64,000 nt of DNA from Bacillus renqingensis (GTDB lineage: Bacteria > Bacillota > Bacilli > Bacillales > Cytobacillaceae). Location of the stretch: the NCBI RefSeq assembly GCF_016464375.1, contig NZ_JADDIU010000013.1, positions 1-64,000 on the forward strand, in the 5' to 3' direction. The stretch's first letter is position 1. Every line of letters starts with the position of its first letter. Positions 8,945-16,643 of the stretch are shown here, piece by piece. Below the pieces are notes generated by a model. That model was not told the origin of the DNA, made no database searches, and saw only the letters and a list, made by a program, of their open reading frames with translations. The position numbers and the translations under genes were made by a program.

Positions 8945-9174
8945 AAGGAGGGAACCCTGCTGCATTTAGAATTTCAAACCACAGCCTCGGAGTCAGATAT
9001 TGATCGTTTTATGAAATATGATGCCATAATTTATGATGAATGGAAAAAGGCATAGGAAAGGCAATTTTGGAAACAGCCCCCCATATGCTTCAAGAGGGAG
9101 CATCAATTGAATTTGTTATGAAAGTGACAAAATTACCCGAAGAACAGGTCAAAAGTCTTTTAGAGGATTTATGA
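8945..9174 (+). pseudogene. remnant of an Rpn/YhgA-type recombination-promoting nuclease gene
   Basis: Two fragments of this PD-(D/E)XK transposase-related family lie in adjacent frames. The first (about 8957-9054) reads LLHLEFQTT, then RFMKYDAIIYDEW, and ends in TAG. The second (about 9060-9174) encodes APHMLQEGASIEFVMKVTKL and LPEEQVKSLLEDL, the usual C-terminal helices, and ends at TGA 9172-9174. The start of the gene and the middle domain are gone. Such genes exist in many decayed copies in Bacillaceae. Confidence 0.75.
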
Positions 9175-9188
9175 AAATTAAAATATTA

Positions 9189-9210
9189 CCGGGCAGTTAT
9201 TCCTGCCCGG
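9189..9210 (+). terminator. GC-rich hairpin after the Rpn remnant
   Basis: An 8-bp stem CCGGGCAG / CTGCCCGG with a TTATTC loop lies 14 bases after the remnant stop. Only a weak T tract follows. Confidence 0.55.
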
Positions 9211-9213
9211 TTC

Positions 9214-9266
9214 TATCCGACAATTAAAATGGATTATCCGACAGTTACATAACCCTATCCGACAAT
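9214..9266 (+). repeat. three direct copies of TATCCGACAATT
   Basis: TATCCGACAATT occurs at 9214-9225 and 9255-9266, and TATCCGACAGTT at 9235-9246. The spacing is 21 and 20 bases, about two helical turns, so the copies lie on the same face of the DNA. They lie between the Rpn remnant and the first flagellar promoter. Confidence 0.7.
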
Positions 9267-9310
9267 TGCACTTCCCCCAAAAATCTTTCTTCCATATTTA
9301 AACTCCGACC

Positions 9311-9338
9311 TAAACATTTCCTTCCTTCCACCGATAAT
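9311..9338 (+). promoter_or_regulatory. sigma-D promoter upstream of flaG
   Basis: TAAA at 9311-9314 and CCGATAAT at 9331-9338 are separated by 16 bases, matching the Bacillus sigma-D consensus (TAAA, about 15, GCCGATAT). Transcription would begin near 9345, which excludes the ATG at 9348 as a practical start and supports ATG 9375. Confidence 0.8.
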
Positions 9339-9374
9339 AATATACAAATGATGACATTTCAGGAGGGAATGGAA

Positions 9375-9722
9375 ATGCTGGAGAAGTTATCAAATCAAAC
9401 ACCATCTACGGATTTTCAAGTTAAACAGGTTGATCAAGTGCCTAAAGTAAAAGAAGATTCAACTGAAAAGCATGAACACCTACAAAAGGAAGAATTTACA
9501 AAGGAAAGAACGGAAAAGGTCATTGAGAGGATGAATGACTTTTTAAAAGAATCTAACACGCACTTGAAATTTCAGTTTCATGATGGATTGCAGAAATATT
9601 ATGTGGCCATTGTGGACGATACAACGGATGAGGTCATTAAGGAAATTCCACCGAAAAAACTGCTGGATATGTATGCGGCGATGACCGATTATCTTGGTTT
9701 ATTGGTTGATAAAAAGGCCTAA
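9375..9722 (+). CDS. flaG: FlaG family flagellar protein
   Basis: A 115-residue FlaG-family protein, about the length of Bacillus subtilis YvyC. The N-terminal half is polar and variable. The conserved C-terminal part contains FLKESN, LKFQFHDG, YYVAIVDD and VIKEIPPKKLLDMYAAM, typical of FlaG, a protein implicated in filament length and capping. AGGAGGGA (9361-9368) lies 6-7 nt before ATG 9375; the in-frame ATGs at 9348, 9351 and 9369 are less well placed. In B. subtilis the gene sits beside fliD, fliS and fliT, but here fliD and flagellin are absent from the window and yviE follows. Confidence 0.88.
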   Translation: MLEKLSNQTPSTDFQVKQVDQVPKVKEDSTEKHEHLQKEEFTKERTEKVIERMNDFLKESNTHLKFQFHDGLQKYYVAIVDDTTDEVIKEIPPKKLLDMYAAMTDYLGLLVDKKA

Positions 9723-9744
9723 AATAGGAGTGGTGATAAGTACG

Positions 9745-10320
9745 ATGCAGCTCCCACAAATTCGATTACATCAAACATATGCCCAAATTGGAATCCGAAC
9801 AACTCAGCCTGTTCAAGAGATCCATCAAGCGCCTGCAGATTTATCAATCAAACAGCTGCCATCAAAGATGATGATTGAACGAAAATCCTCCCATCTTGAA
9901 ATTGATCAAAGAGAGGCCTGGAATCAGCTGGGCTTTAAAAGTCTTGGTGTACTAATTGCTGATATCGCTGATGAGTATAAACAAACAGGTCTGGAGGCGA
10001 TTGGCGAAATTGCCGAAGAAGGGGATCAGCTGGCAGCGATTGAAAACAAGACCGATGCCATTGCGGAAATTTCAGCACAAAAAGGCAATCCACCACCAGC
10101 GGATTTCAATATTGCTTTTATCCCAAGCTATGGTTCTGTGAAAATCCATTATACCCCAACAGAGCTGCAGATTAATTGGAAACGGGGCGGAGTTGAAATC
10201 GATTCCAAAGCAAACAAACCGCTTCATCAGTATCAACCTGGCACAACCGAAGTCTACCTCCGCCAAAAGCAGCAGCTAGAAATTGATTTTGTCGGACAAC
10301 ATATTAATAATCAAATATGA
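9745..10320 (+). CDS. yviE: DUF6470 family protein (YviE-like)
   Basis: A 191-residue cytoplasmic protein with the family opening QLPQIRLHQTYAQIGI and repeated short beta-forming motifs. It matches B. subtilis YviE in length and start. GGTGAT 8 nt before ATG 9745 supports the start. In B. subtilis yviE lies after flgL and before fliW-csrA-hag; here it follows flaG, and fliW, csrA and hag are not in the window. The molecular role of YviE is not established. A strong terminator closes this two-gene unit. Confidence 0.82.
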   Translation: MQLPQIRLHQTYAQIGIRTTQPVQEIHQAPADLSIKQLPSKMMIERKSSHLEIDQREAWNQLGFKSLGVLIADIADEYKQTGLEAIGEIAEEGDQLAAIENKTDAIAEISAQKGNPPPADFNIAFIPSYGSVKIHYTPTELQINWKRGGVEIDSKANKPLHQYQPGTTEVYLRQKQQLEIDFVGQHINNQI

Positions 10321-10321
10321 T

Positions 10322-10364
10322 AAAACAGTGACAGGTGAAGTGGCTACCTTTTTCACTGTTTTTT
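10322..10364 (+). terminator. terminator after yviE
   Basis: Stem AAAACAGTGA / TCACTGTTTT with an internal AGGT/ACCT extension is followed by six T. It ends the flaG-yviE unit. Confidence 0.88.
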
Positions 10365-10474
10365 CTTTTAAAAAGAATCCAGCCAAAATATTTAATGAAA
10401 ATGGTGGCAGATTTTGATAAAATGAAACTATTATCATGATCGAACACTCAAAATATATTTTTCTTTGAGCTTGC

Positions 10475-10501
10475 TAAACAATCTTTTGGTTGTGTCGATA
10501 A
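10475..10501 (+). promoter_or_regulatory. sigma-D promoter upstream of flgM
   Basis: TAAA (10475-10478), 15 bases, then GTCGATAA (10494-10501) fits the sigma-D consensus closely. Sigma-D control of its own anti-sigma gene is the known arrangement in B. subtilis. Confidence 0.82.
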
Positions 10502-10529
10502 AGAATAATAAGGATTAGGGGGGACTTAT

Positions 10530-10811
10530 ATGCGTATTAACGATACGAGTTATGGATTATATTCCTACCAAAAACAACAGAATCGTGCGAATCATATACC
10601 AGAAAATACAACAAAGAAAACATCGTCCTCAGCAAGTGTGGAGATATCTTCACGCGGCCGGGAAATTTCACAGGCGCTGATGTCGGAACAGGCACAAAGG
10701 CAGCAGCGGGTACAAGAATTGAAACAGCAGATTGCTGCTGGCACCTATCAAGTTGACAGCAGTAAGGTGGCGGATAAACTGATTGATTTTTGGAAGGGTA
10801 CTTCCAGGTAG
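10530..10811 (+). CDS. flgM: anti-sigma-D factor FlgM
   Basis: A 93-residue protein that binds and inhibits the flagellar sigma factor until hook-basal body completion. The C-terminal half carries the FlgM pattern: VEISSRGREISQAL, a helical segment RVQELKQQIAAGTYQVDS, then KVADKLIDFW. Ribosome site GGGGGGAC precedes ATG 10530. It heads the unit flgM-flgN-flgK-flgL behind a sigma-D promoter, giving the usual negative feedback. The hook gene flgE, whose assembly normally relieves FlgM, is absent from this window. Confidence 0.92.
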   Translation: MRINDTSYGLYSYQKQQNRANHIPENTTKKTSSSASVEISSRGREISQALMSEQAQRQQRVQELKQQIAAGTYQVDSSKVADKLIDFWKGTSR

Positions 10812-10823
10812 GAGACAAAGTGT

Positions 10824-11309
10824 ATGGAATCTTTGAATAAAGTAATTCAAACATTGGAGGCCATGGTTGCTGCTCATTCTCATTTGCTTAGCTTAGCGAA
10901 AGAAAAGCGAAAACTTCTTGTTGAAGGCGATATCCAGGGTCTTCAAAATCTGATACAGCTTGAAGGTAAATGGGCGGATGAAATTCAAAAACTTGAAGAG
11001 CGAAGAATAAATCAAGTTCAAGCCTTTATGATGGAAAAGGGTTATGCTGGTGACTCGCATTCACTGGAAGATTTGCTTAGTGTCCAGAATGATTCAGGCA
11101 GCAGGCAGACATTACATTCCATTGCGAAACAGCTTCGAGCACTCGTTCAAGAGATTGCTGCGTTCAATGAAAGTAATCAGCAATTGATTCAAACTTCAAT
11201 CTCTTACATTCAATATTCCATTGGGCTGCTGGTTCGAAATGAACCAGCAATCGGTTATGGACCAAATGCCGCGAAACGTTATGCCAATCTTTTAGATGCA
11301 AAAATATAA
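10824..11309 (+). CDS. flgN: flagellar export chaperone FlgN
   Basis: A 161-residue, mostly helical cytoplasmic chaperone for the hook-filament junction proteins FlgK and FlgL (YvyG in B. subtilis). Family features include the N-terminal coiled-coil pattern LLSLAKEKRKLLVEGDIQGL and a C-terminal helix ending with an NxxxAKRYANLLDAK-like tail. It starts 12 bases after flgM and is followed 28 bases later by flgK, its client. Confidence 0.88.
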   Translation: MESLNKVIQTLEAMVAAHSHLLSLAKEKRKLLVEGDIQGLQNLIQLEGKWADEIQKLEERRINQVQAFMMEKGYAGDSHSLEDLLSVQNDSGSRQTLHSIAKQLRALVQEIAAFNESNQQLIQTSISYIQYSIGLLVRNEPAIGYGPNAAKRYANLLDAKI

Positions 11310-11337
11310 ACGAATTTTAAGAGAAGCAGGGGATACA

Positions 11338-12807
11338 ATGACTTCAACTTTTCACGGAATAGAGGTAGGAAAAAGGGCACTTTTCGCCCAGCAAACAGCT
11401 CTTTCCACCACTGGCCATAATATAGCAAATATCAATACGGCTGGTTATACTCGGCAGCGGGCAAATATGCAGGCAACAAATGCGATTTCGATTCCAGGAA
11501 TGTCGTCTTTTCAATTAGGTACCGGTGTGGATGTAAATAAGATAGAACGGTTAAGAGAAGATTATTTGGATGTCCAGTACCGAACAGAAAACAAGAACGT
11601 TGGCTATTGGGGAGCCAAAAGAGATACCTTGAGCAGGATGGAAGGGCTGATGAACGAACCTTCTGATAATGGGCTGGCCCATGTAATGGATGAGTTTTGG
11701 GCAGGCTGGGAAGAGCTTGCAAAAGATCCGGATAGCGCTGCTAACCGTTCCGTTGTCCGGGAAAAAGGGATAGCGGTAGCTCAAACCTTTAATTATATGT
11801 CTAATTCCATTGACCAAATTCAGGCCGACCTGAAGCAGGTTATTAAGACAAAAACAGATGAAGTAAATTCCATTTCAAGGCAAATATCCAGCTTAAATGA
11901 CCAAATTTCCCGTCTTGTTGCCAATAATTATGAACCCAATGACTTGTATGACCAACGGGATTTGCTGATTGATCAATTGTCCAAAATTGTCAATGTCAAG
12001 GTGACACAGAATGGAAATGGCATGGTGGACATCGTAGTGGCTTCTCAAGCATTAGTTTCCGGAAATAAGGCCAATGAACTGGAAGTCGGTTTTGATAAAA
12101 AAGGTGATGCCGAATATGTTTCACAAGTTACCATAAATGGGAAATCAATTGATTTAGATTCCGGGGAACTGTTAGGCCGGATTGAATCATTTGGAAAATT
12201 GGATGGAACTGAGGTTGTCGGCACCATTCCTAATATTAAGAAAAATCTTGACTTGTTCGCAGCTGCATTTGCAGACCAAGTAAATAAAGTTCATTCGGAA
12301 GGTATGTACATAAAGAATAATGATGGAAAGATCGAAATGGTTTCGGCTGCCAATATCAAGTTTTTTACAGGATCCAATGCCAAGGATTTGGCCGTAAGTT
12401 CTGATATTAAGGGTTCACTTGATATGATTGCCGCTGCCAAAAAAGAAGGGACAACGGAAGGTTCCTCGTCAGGAAATGGGAAAAATGCACAAGCCATCGC
12501 TAATATTAAATCTGATGGGAGTATCTCGATAAATGGAACGACTTCCACATTGAAAGATTTTTACCGCAATATGGTTGGCCAGCTTGGGATTGATTCACAA
12601 GAGGCGCAGAGAATGCAAGGGAACTCAGAAGTCATCGTTAAGCAGGTGGAAAATCGCCGCCATTCCATTTCCGATGTTTCCTTAGATGAAGAAATGGCCA
12701 ATATGATTAAATACCAGCAGGCATATAATGCTGCAGCACGGATGGTTACGGCGATGGATCAATGTTTAGATAAAGTGATAAACGGCATGGGCCGGGTAGG
12801 ATTGTAG
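11338..12807 (+). CDS. flgK: flagellar hook-associated protein FlgK (HAP1)
   Basis: A 489-residue junction protein between hook and filament, exported by the flagellar type III system. The N-terminal rod/hook signature includes FHGIEVGKRALFAQQTAL and HNIANINTAGYTRQR. The C-terminal helix VSLDEEMANMIKYQQAYNAA and DKVINGMG is also typical. The frame is open upstream into flgN, but ATG 11338 (preceded by GCAGGGGA) starts at the position expected for the family. The presence of FlgK and FlgL implies that a hook and filament exist or once existed, although neither is encoded here. Confidence 0.95.
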   Translation: MTSTFHGIEVGKRALFAQQTALSTTGHNIANINTAGYTRQRANMQATNAISIPGMSSFQLGTGVDVNKIERLREDYLDVQYRTENKNVGYWGAKRDTLSRMEGLMNEPSDNGLAHVMDEFWAGWEELAKDPDSAANRSVVREKGIAVAQTFNYMSNSIDQIQADLKQVIKTKTDEVNSISRQISSLNDQISRLVANNYEPNDLYDQRDLLIDQLSKIVNVKVTQNGNGMVDIVVASQALVSGNKANELEVGFDKKGDAEYVSQVTINGKSIDLDSGELLGRIESFGKLDGTEVVGTIPNIKKNLDLFAAAFADQVNKVHSEGMYIKNNDGKIEMVSAANIKFFTGSNAKDLAVSSDIKGSLDMIAAAKKEGTTEGSSSGNGKNAQAIANIKSDGSISINGTTSTLKDFYRNMVGQLGIDSQEAQRMQGNSEVIVKQVENRRHSISDVSLDEEMANMIKYQQAYNAAARMVTAMDQCLDKVINGMGRVGL

Positions 12808-12817
12808 GTGGTTTAGA

Positions 12818-13726
12818 ATGAGTAATCGCGTCACGCAAAGCATGTTGAATCAAAACTTTCTGTTTAATTTAAATAACATCAATAAAGCGATGGAACAATA
12901 TCAGGAACAATACGCATCAGGAAAAAAGATTAATAAGCCGTCGGATGATCCGGTTACCGCCGTTCGGAGTATGTATTACCGATCTTCCTTAAATGAAATT
13001 AACCAATATAAGAAAAATGCCGGTGATGGTTTATCCTGGATGACCGCTACAGATGACGCGTTAGATGAGGTGACCTCCGTCTTGCATCGGGTCCGGGAAC
13101 TTACCGTTCAAGGACTTAGTGGTGGATCTAATAATGAAAGTTCGCGGTCAGCCATAACGGCAGAAATTAATCAATTAAAAGAACATTTAGGTGAAATTGC
13201 GAATACACAAATGGCTGGGAGATACTTATTTGCCGGTACAGACGTGAAAAATCCTCCCTATCGTGCGGACGAAGGGGGAACAGATAAAAAATTTGTCAAT
13301 GATAATATGGAAAAACTTGAACTTCAGGTTGGACAAAATAATCTTGTCGAAATAAATGTGTCGGGTAAACAAATATTTAATAATGACGGCCTTGGAGGCA
13401 TTTTTCGGGTCCTTGACAATATTATAGCTGATTTCAATAATTCACAAACTGAGCCTTCGGACGATCATTTGAGTAAATTAGATGCTCAATTGGATAACAT
13501 TTTGACAGCACGTTCGGGATTAGGAGCCCGCATGAACCGCATGGAGTTAAGCATGTCACGCATCGATGGGCTGGAACTATCGACAACCACTTTACTAGCT
13601 AAGGAAGAGGATGCTGATTTAGCAAAGGTCATTATTGATTTAAAAACACAAGAAAATGTTCAGCGTGCGGCTTTATCGGTTGGTGCACGAATTATTCAGC
13701 CTTCGTTAGTTGATTTTCTGAGGTAA
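12818..13726 (+). CDS. flgL: flagellar hook-associated protein FlgL (HAP3)
   Basis: A 302-residue flagellin-like junction protein. It has the N-terminal flagellin/FlgL signature (RVTQSMLNQNFLFNLN, ASGKKINKPSDDPV) and the C-terminal helix with QENVQRAALSVGARIIQPSL. Length agrees with B. subtilis FlgL (298). It begins 10 bases after flgK and is followed by a terminator. In B. subtilis yviE, fliW and csrA follow; here a PilZ gene does. Confidence 0.94.
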   Translation: MSNRVTQSMLNQNFLFNLNNINKAMEQYQEQYASGKKINKPSDDPVTAVRSMYYRSSLNEINQYKKNAGDGLSWMTATDDALDEVTSVLHRVRELTVQGLSGGSNNESSRSAITAEINQLKEHLGEIANTQMAGRYLFAGTDVKNPPYRADEGGTDKKFVNDNMEKLELQVGQNNLVEINVSGKQIFNNDGLGGIFRVLDNIIADFNNSQTEPSDDHLSKLDAQLDNILTARSGLGARMNRMELSMSRIDGLELSTTTLLAKEEDADLAKVIIDLKTQENVQRAALSVGARIIQPSLVDFLR

Positions 13727-13743
13727 TTCAGTTATCCATGAGG

Positions 13744-13773
13744 AACTGCATATAATATGCAGTTTATTTTTTT
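13744..13773 (+). terminator. terminator after flgL
   Basis: Stem AACTGCATAT (13744-13753) / ATATGCAGTT (13755-13764) runs into TTTATTTTTTT. Confidence 0.85.
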
Positions 13774-13881
13774 GTTGAAAAGGGTTGGTACAGAGAAGCG
13801 GACCACGTATATGATGAACCTTATGACTCAAGATTGGCGCATCGCCTTTTTCTAAGAAATAATGACTGGAAGGTGAAGTTT

Positions 13882-14508
13882 ATGTATCCCAAAGTTAATC
13901 AGAGAATAGGAATAGAAATCATCGGTGAAGGGGTGGTATGCCATTCAATCATTGCCGATATGGGGGAGACGGAAATTTTGATTAGCCACCCCATGGCAGG
14001 GAATACAATCGGACTATTTCAGGACGGGGCCCCAATCGCTATTTCTTATGTAATAGATGAAACGAAATACCAATTTAAAGCATTGATTATTGGTAAAAAG
14101 AAAGATAAAATCCCTTTGCTGCGAGTCACAAAGCCACTTGAATCAGACATCAGCAAAATTCAAATGAGAGATAATTTCCGTGTAGAATGTAATTTACGTA
14201 TTCAATTGGATGAGATTGAATTGCATACAATCAATATTAGTGCGGGAGGAATGTTATTTTCCTGCACGTTGGAATTGCCCTTTAATGTTGGGGATGAAGT
14301 ATCCGGAAACCTGTTTATTTCAGATACAGCGTCAATCCCCTTCAAAGGGGTCATCAAACGAATTTACGAATTGGATAATATGACCAAACATGTTGCGATG
14401 CAATTCACGGTATTAGATCGGAAGGATGAAGCAAAGATTGTCCAATTTTGTTTTCAAAAACAAAGACAAATGCGCTCACTGAAGCAGTCGTCAAAGTTTA
14501 TCAAATAA
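13882..14508 (+). CDS. YcgR/MotI-like PilZ domain protein
   Basis: A 208-residue cytoplasmic cyclic-di-GMP receptor of the YcgR/YpfA type. An N-terminal beta-barrel (about 1-90) precedes a PilZ domain with the two binding motifs: R96-DNF-R100 (RxxxR) and N118-I-S120-AG-G123 (NxSxxG). Family members such as B. subtilis MotI act on the flagellar motor when cyclic-di-GMP is high, which suits its position in a flagellar locus. ATG 13882 with GGAAGGTGAAG upstream is preferred to the ATG at 13834, which has no ribosome site. It forms a single-gene unit between two terminators. The motor proteins MotA and MotB are not in the window. Confidence 0.87.
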   Translation: MYPKVNQRIGIEIIGEGVVCHSIIADMGETEILISHPMAGNTIGLFQDGAPIAISYVIDETKYQFKALIIGKKKDKIPLLRVTKPLESDISKIQMRDNFRVECNLRIQLDEIELHTINISAGGMLFSCTLELPFNVGDEVSGNLFISDTASIPFKGVIKRIYELDNMTKHVAMQFTVLDRKDEAKIVQFCFQKQRQMRSLKQSSKFIK

Positions 14509-14538
14509 AAAAATCCCTTTTCGAAGGGATTTTTTTTT
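14507..14538 (+). terminator. terminator after the PilZ gene
   Basis: Stem AAATCCCTT / AAGGGATTT (14511-14519 with 14524-14532) is flanked by A and T runs, a symmetric strong terminator. Confidence 0.88.
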
Positions 14539-14557
14539 AAAAAGTCAAGCAAATTAT

Positions 14558-14585
14558 TTGAAAATATTTACAAATGTAATATAAT
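14558..14585 (+). promoter_or_regulatory. sigma-A promoter of the RsfA-like gene
   Basis: TTGAAA (14558-14563), 16 bases, TATAAT (14580-14585). It is vegetative-type and not sigma-D-like, so this gene is probably controlled separately from the flagellar genes around it. Confidence 0.65.
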
Positions 14586-14710
14586 GAATGTAGACTTTGT
14601 CATTTTGCTTGTTACACCCAAAAAAGTCTATGGACTATACGAATAATTTGTTAAAGCGAACAAAAATAAATGATGTTAATAAAGATATTGTTTGAAGGAG
14701 GGGAATTATT

Positions 14711-15610
14711 ATGGGCTTGAAATCTGCATTATTCCAGATGAAAGAAGCTATCATAAATCAGCAAATTGATCAATCAGAAGAAGATTTCATCCAAGAATTA
14801 GAGGCTCAAAATAAATTAAGAAGCGGCACATTGGCCTATTATTTTAATTATTTGATGATGATGAGCATGAATAAAGAAGATGTCAGTCAAAAAAGTGAAA
14901 ATAGCAAAAAAATGAATCGAAAATGGACCAAAGGCGAAATTGATTTCATGTTTCACTATATTGCAGAACGTCAAGAGGAAGGCGCATTAAATATTACGGA
15001 ATTATTGGACGAGACTGCGCAGCTATTGGACCGGGGGTATCAATCAGTCAATTATAAATACTATTCATCCCTGAAAGTGAAAGACAAAAAACAAGTATCT
15101 CATTCGAATTCTGCCCAGATTAAAACCATTGCAGAGGAGCGAATTCCCGTAGTATCGACTGAAGTCATCCGTGAGCTTCCTCAAGAATCACAGGTAAGCC
15201 AACAAAGACTGTCAGAGGATGAGGACTTATTAGACGTATTATCGGGCTTAATTACGAACGTTCAAAAACTTCCTGATATTAATTTGAATGAACTATTGAG
15301 AAGTTTATATTTATTAACGAATATGGCGCTTCAAAATCAAGAGGTAGCGATCAAAGTTGAAACGATGAAATCAGAAATGGCCAAGGAAAAGGAAGGATCT
15401 CGTGAAAAATTACGAAAACTGGAACAGCAATTGCAACAGGAGAAAAAACGTAATGATGAATTGCAATTTGAAGTCTCCAAATTAGCAAAGGAAATTATGG
15501 CCTTTAATCAACTGGGGGATGCGGCTAAAATTCAAAATTTGAAAGCTTATAATCAAAGGCTTAACTACATTATTGATAATTTTGGAGTTGTCGTACAAGT
15601 GGGCAGTTAA
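14711..15610 (+). CDS. RsfA-like (Myb/SANT-type) putative regulator
   Basis: A 299-residue protein. Residues about 73-125 (RKWTKGEIDFMF, AERQEEGALNITELL, LLDRGYQSVNYKYYSSLK) match the shape of the RsfA-type Myb-like DNA-binding domain: Trp-Thr start, a long middle helix, and a basic recognition end. RsfA proteins regulate prespore genes in B. subtilis. Unlike RsfA, about 70 residues precede the domain. A charged coiled coil (about 215-260) and a short C-terminal helix follow, as in RsfA relatives. GAAGGAGGGG precedes ATG 14711. It stands alone between terminators inside the flagellar locus. A role in flagellar control is possible from position only. Confidence 0.65.
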   Translation: MGLKSALFQMKEAIINQQIDQSEEDFIQELEAQNKLRSGTLAYYFNYLMMMSMNKEDVSQKSENSKKMNRKWTKGEIDFMFHYIAERQEEGALNITELLDETAQLLDRGYQSVNYKYYSSLKVKDKKQVSHSNSAQIKTIAEERIPVVSTEVIRELPQESQVSQQRLSEDEDLLDVLSGLITNVQKLPDINLNELLRSLYLLTNMALQNQEVAIKVETMKSEMAKEKEGSREKLRKLEQQLQQEKKRNDELQFEVSKLAKEIMAFNQLGDAAKIQNLKAYNQRLNYIIDNFGVVVQVGS

Positions 15611-15613
15611 TGT

Positions 15614-15642
15614 GAGGCTTTCCATCCGGAAGCCTTCTTTTT
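15614..15642 (+). terminator. terminator after the RsfA-like gene
   Basis: AGGCTT(T)CC (15615-15623) pairs with GGAAGCCT (15628-15635) with one bulged T and is followed by TCTTTTTG. Confidence 0.75.
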
Positions 15643-15674
15643 GAACAATCGGCATTCCTCATGGATTCATTTCT

Positions 15675-15700
15675 TAACTTTTTTATTGTTAATCCGATAA
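15675..15700 (+). promoter_or_regulatory. probable sigma-D promoter of fliS
   Basis: TAAC (15675-15678), 14 bases, TCCGATAA (15693-15700). The -10 element is good; the -35 element has one mismatch to TAAA. Confidence 0.62.
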
Positions 15701-15740
15701 GTTATAATAGAAGTACGGATCAATGAAGGGAGCACTTTTA

Positions 15741-16118
15741 ATGACGCTGGCAAATCCATATCAAACCTATCAAAAGCAAGCAGTTTCTACTTCAAAACCG
15801 GAAGATTTAACCAATATGTTATATCAAGGATTAGTTAAATTTATCCGTTTGTCCAAACTGTCGCTTCAAAGCAATCGTTTGGAAGATTGTCATTCTTATA
15901 ATTTGAGGGCGCAAGATATTATAACTGAATTAATGGTAACGTTGAAAGAGGGATATTCGGTTTCAGATTCGCTGCAAGCCTTATATGATTATATGAAAGC
16001 GCGATTAATCGAAGCAAACTTAAAAAAGGATGCAGCCATTTTAGATGAAGTAGAAGGCTTCGCCGTGGAATTAATGGAAACATGGATTGAAGCGATGAAA
16101 CAAACTAAAAACAGTTAA
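15741..16118 (+). CDS. fliS: flagellin export chaperone FliS
   Basis: A 125-residue helical chaperone that holds flagellin in the cytoplasm before export. The family start NPYQTYQKQAVSTSKPEDL and the pattern MLYQGLVKFIRLS are clear. Length fits FliS (about 125-135). ATG 15741 with AAGGGAG upstream is preferred to the ATG at 15723. FliS implies a flagellin client, but no flagellin gene is in this window; in B. subtilis fliD precedes fliS, and here fliD is missing too. Confidence 0.93.
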   Translation: MTLANPYQTYQKQAVSTSKPEDLTNMLYQGLVKFIRLSKLSLQSNRLEDCHSYNLRAQDIITELMVTLKEGYSVSDSLQALYDYMKARLIEANLKKDAAILDEVEGFAVELMETWIEAMKQTKNS

Positions 16119-16128
16119 GGGTAAGAAA

Positions 16129-16479
16129 ATGATTAATGAATTAACGGAAGCAATCTATCAAACAACAGAGGCTATGAATCGTGCTTTGCTGGCAGGAAAT
16201 GAGGAAGAATTTGATCGATTATTAAATGATCGAAACAGGCTAATGGTTAAAGTGGATACCTTAAAGGCTGAGGACCCGGAATTTCAATATTCACAGCAAG
16301 CGAAGCAGCAGCTGGCAAATGCACTGCGTCTTGATCAGTATATGGCTGACCAAATGAAACAGAATGTCGCCGAGACTCAACAATTACTCCAACAGACGAA
16401 GGTAAATAAACAAGTTTCTAATATGTATCGCCCATATTATAAACAAACGAATGGTGCCTTTATCGATTCAAAAAATTAA
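16129..16479 (+). CDS. fliT: FliT-like flagellar chaperone
   Basis: A 116-residue helical protein immediately after fliS, with no recognisable catalytic motif. Its length, all-alpha composition (ELTEAIYQTTEAMNRALLAG, FDRLLNDRNRLM) and position match B. subtilis FliT, the chaperone of the filament cap FliD. The sequence itself is weakly conserved, so the call rests largely on context. The expected client FliD is not encoded in the window. Confidence 0.72.
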   Translation: MINELTEAIYQTTEAMNRALLAGNEEEFDRLLNDRNRLMVKVDTLKAEDPEFQYSQQAKQQLANALRLDQYMADQMKQNVAETQQLLQQTKVNKQVSNMYRPYYKQTNGAFIDSKN

Positions 16480-16480
16480 C

Positions 16481-16527
16481 AAAATGCGTGTTTTTGTCAC
16501 TATATTGGACAGAACACGCATTTTTTG
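16481..16527 (+). terminator. terminator after fliT
   Basis: A long stem AAAATGCGTGTT...AACACGCATTTT with TTGTC/GACAG inner pairing is followed by TTTTTTG. Confidence 0.9.
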
Positions 16528-16643
16528 TTCAATTTAGTATCATTTTTTTCAGTTTTGTTACAAATTTTTCATATACAAGAACGAAATAAAATAGGATAAT
16601 AGGTTTATGATAAAATAAGCTAACATTGGAAAAGGAAGATTTT

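Noticed and set aside
11432-12548. Long minus-strand open frames opposite flgK
   Set aside because: They have no ribosome sites or recognisable domains and mirror the codon pattern of flgK.
13834-13881. ATG 13834 as start of the PilZ gene
   Set aside because: There is no ribosome site, and the added residues are unlike the family; ATG 13882 has GGAAGGTGAAG.
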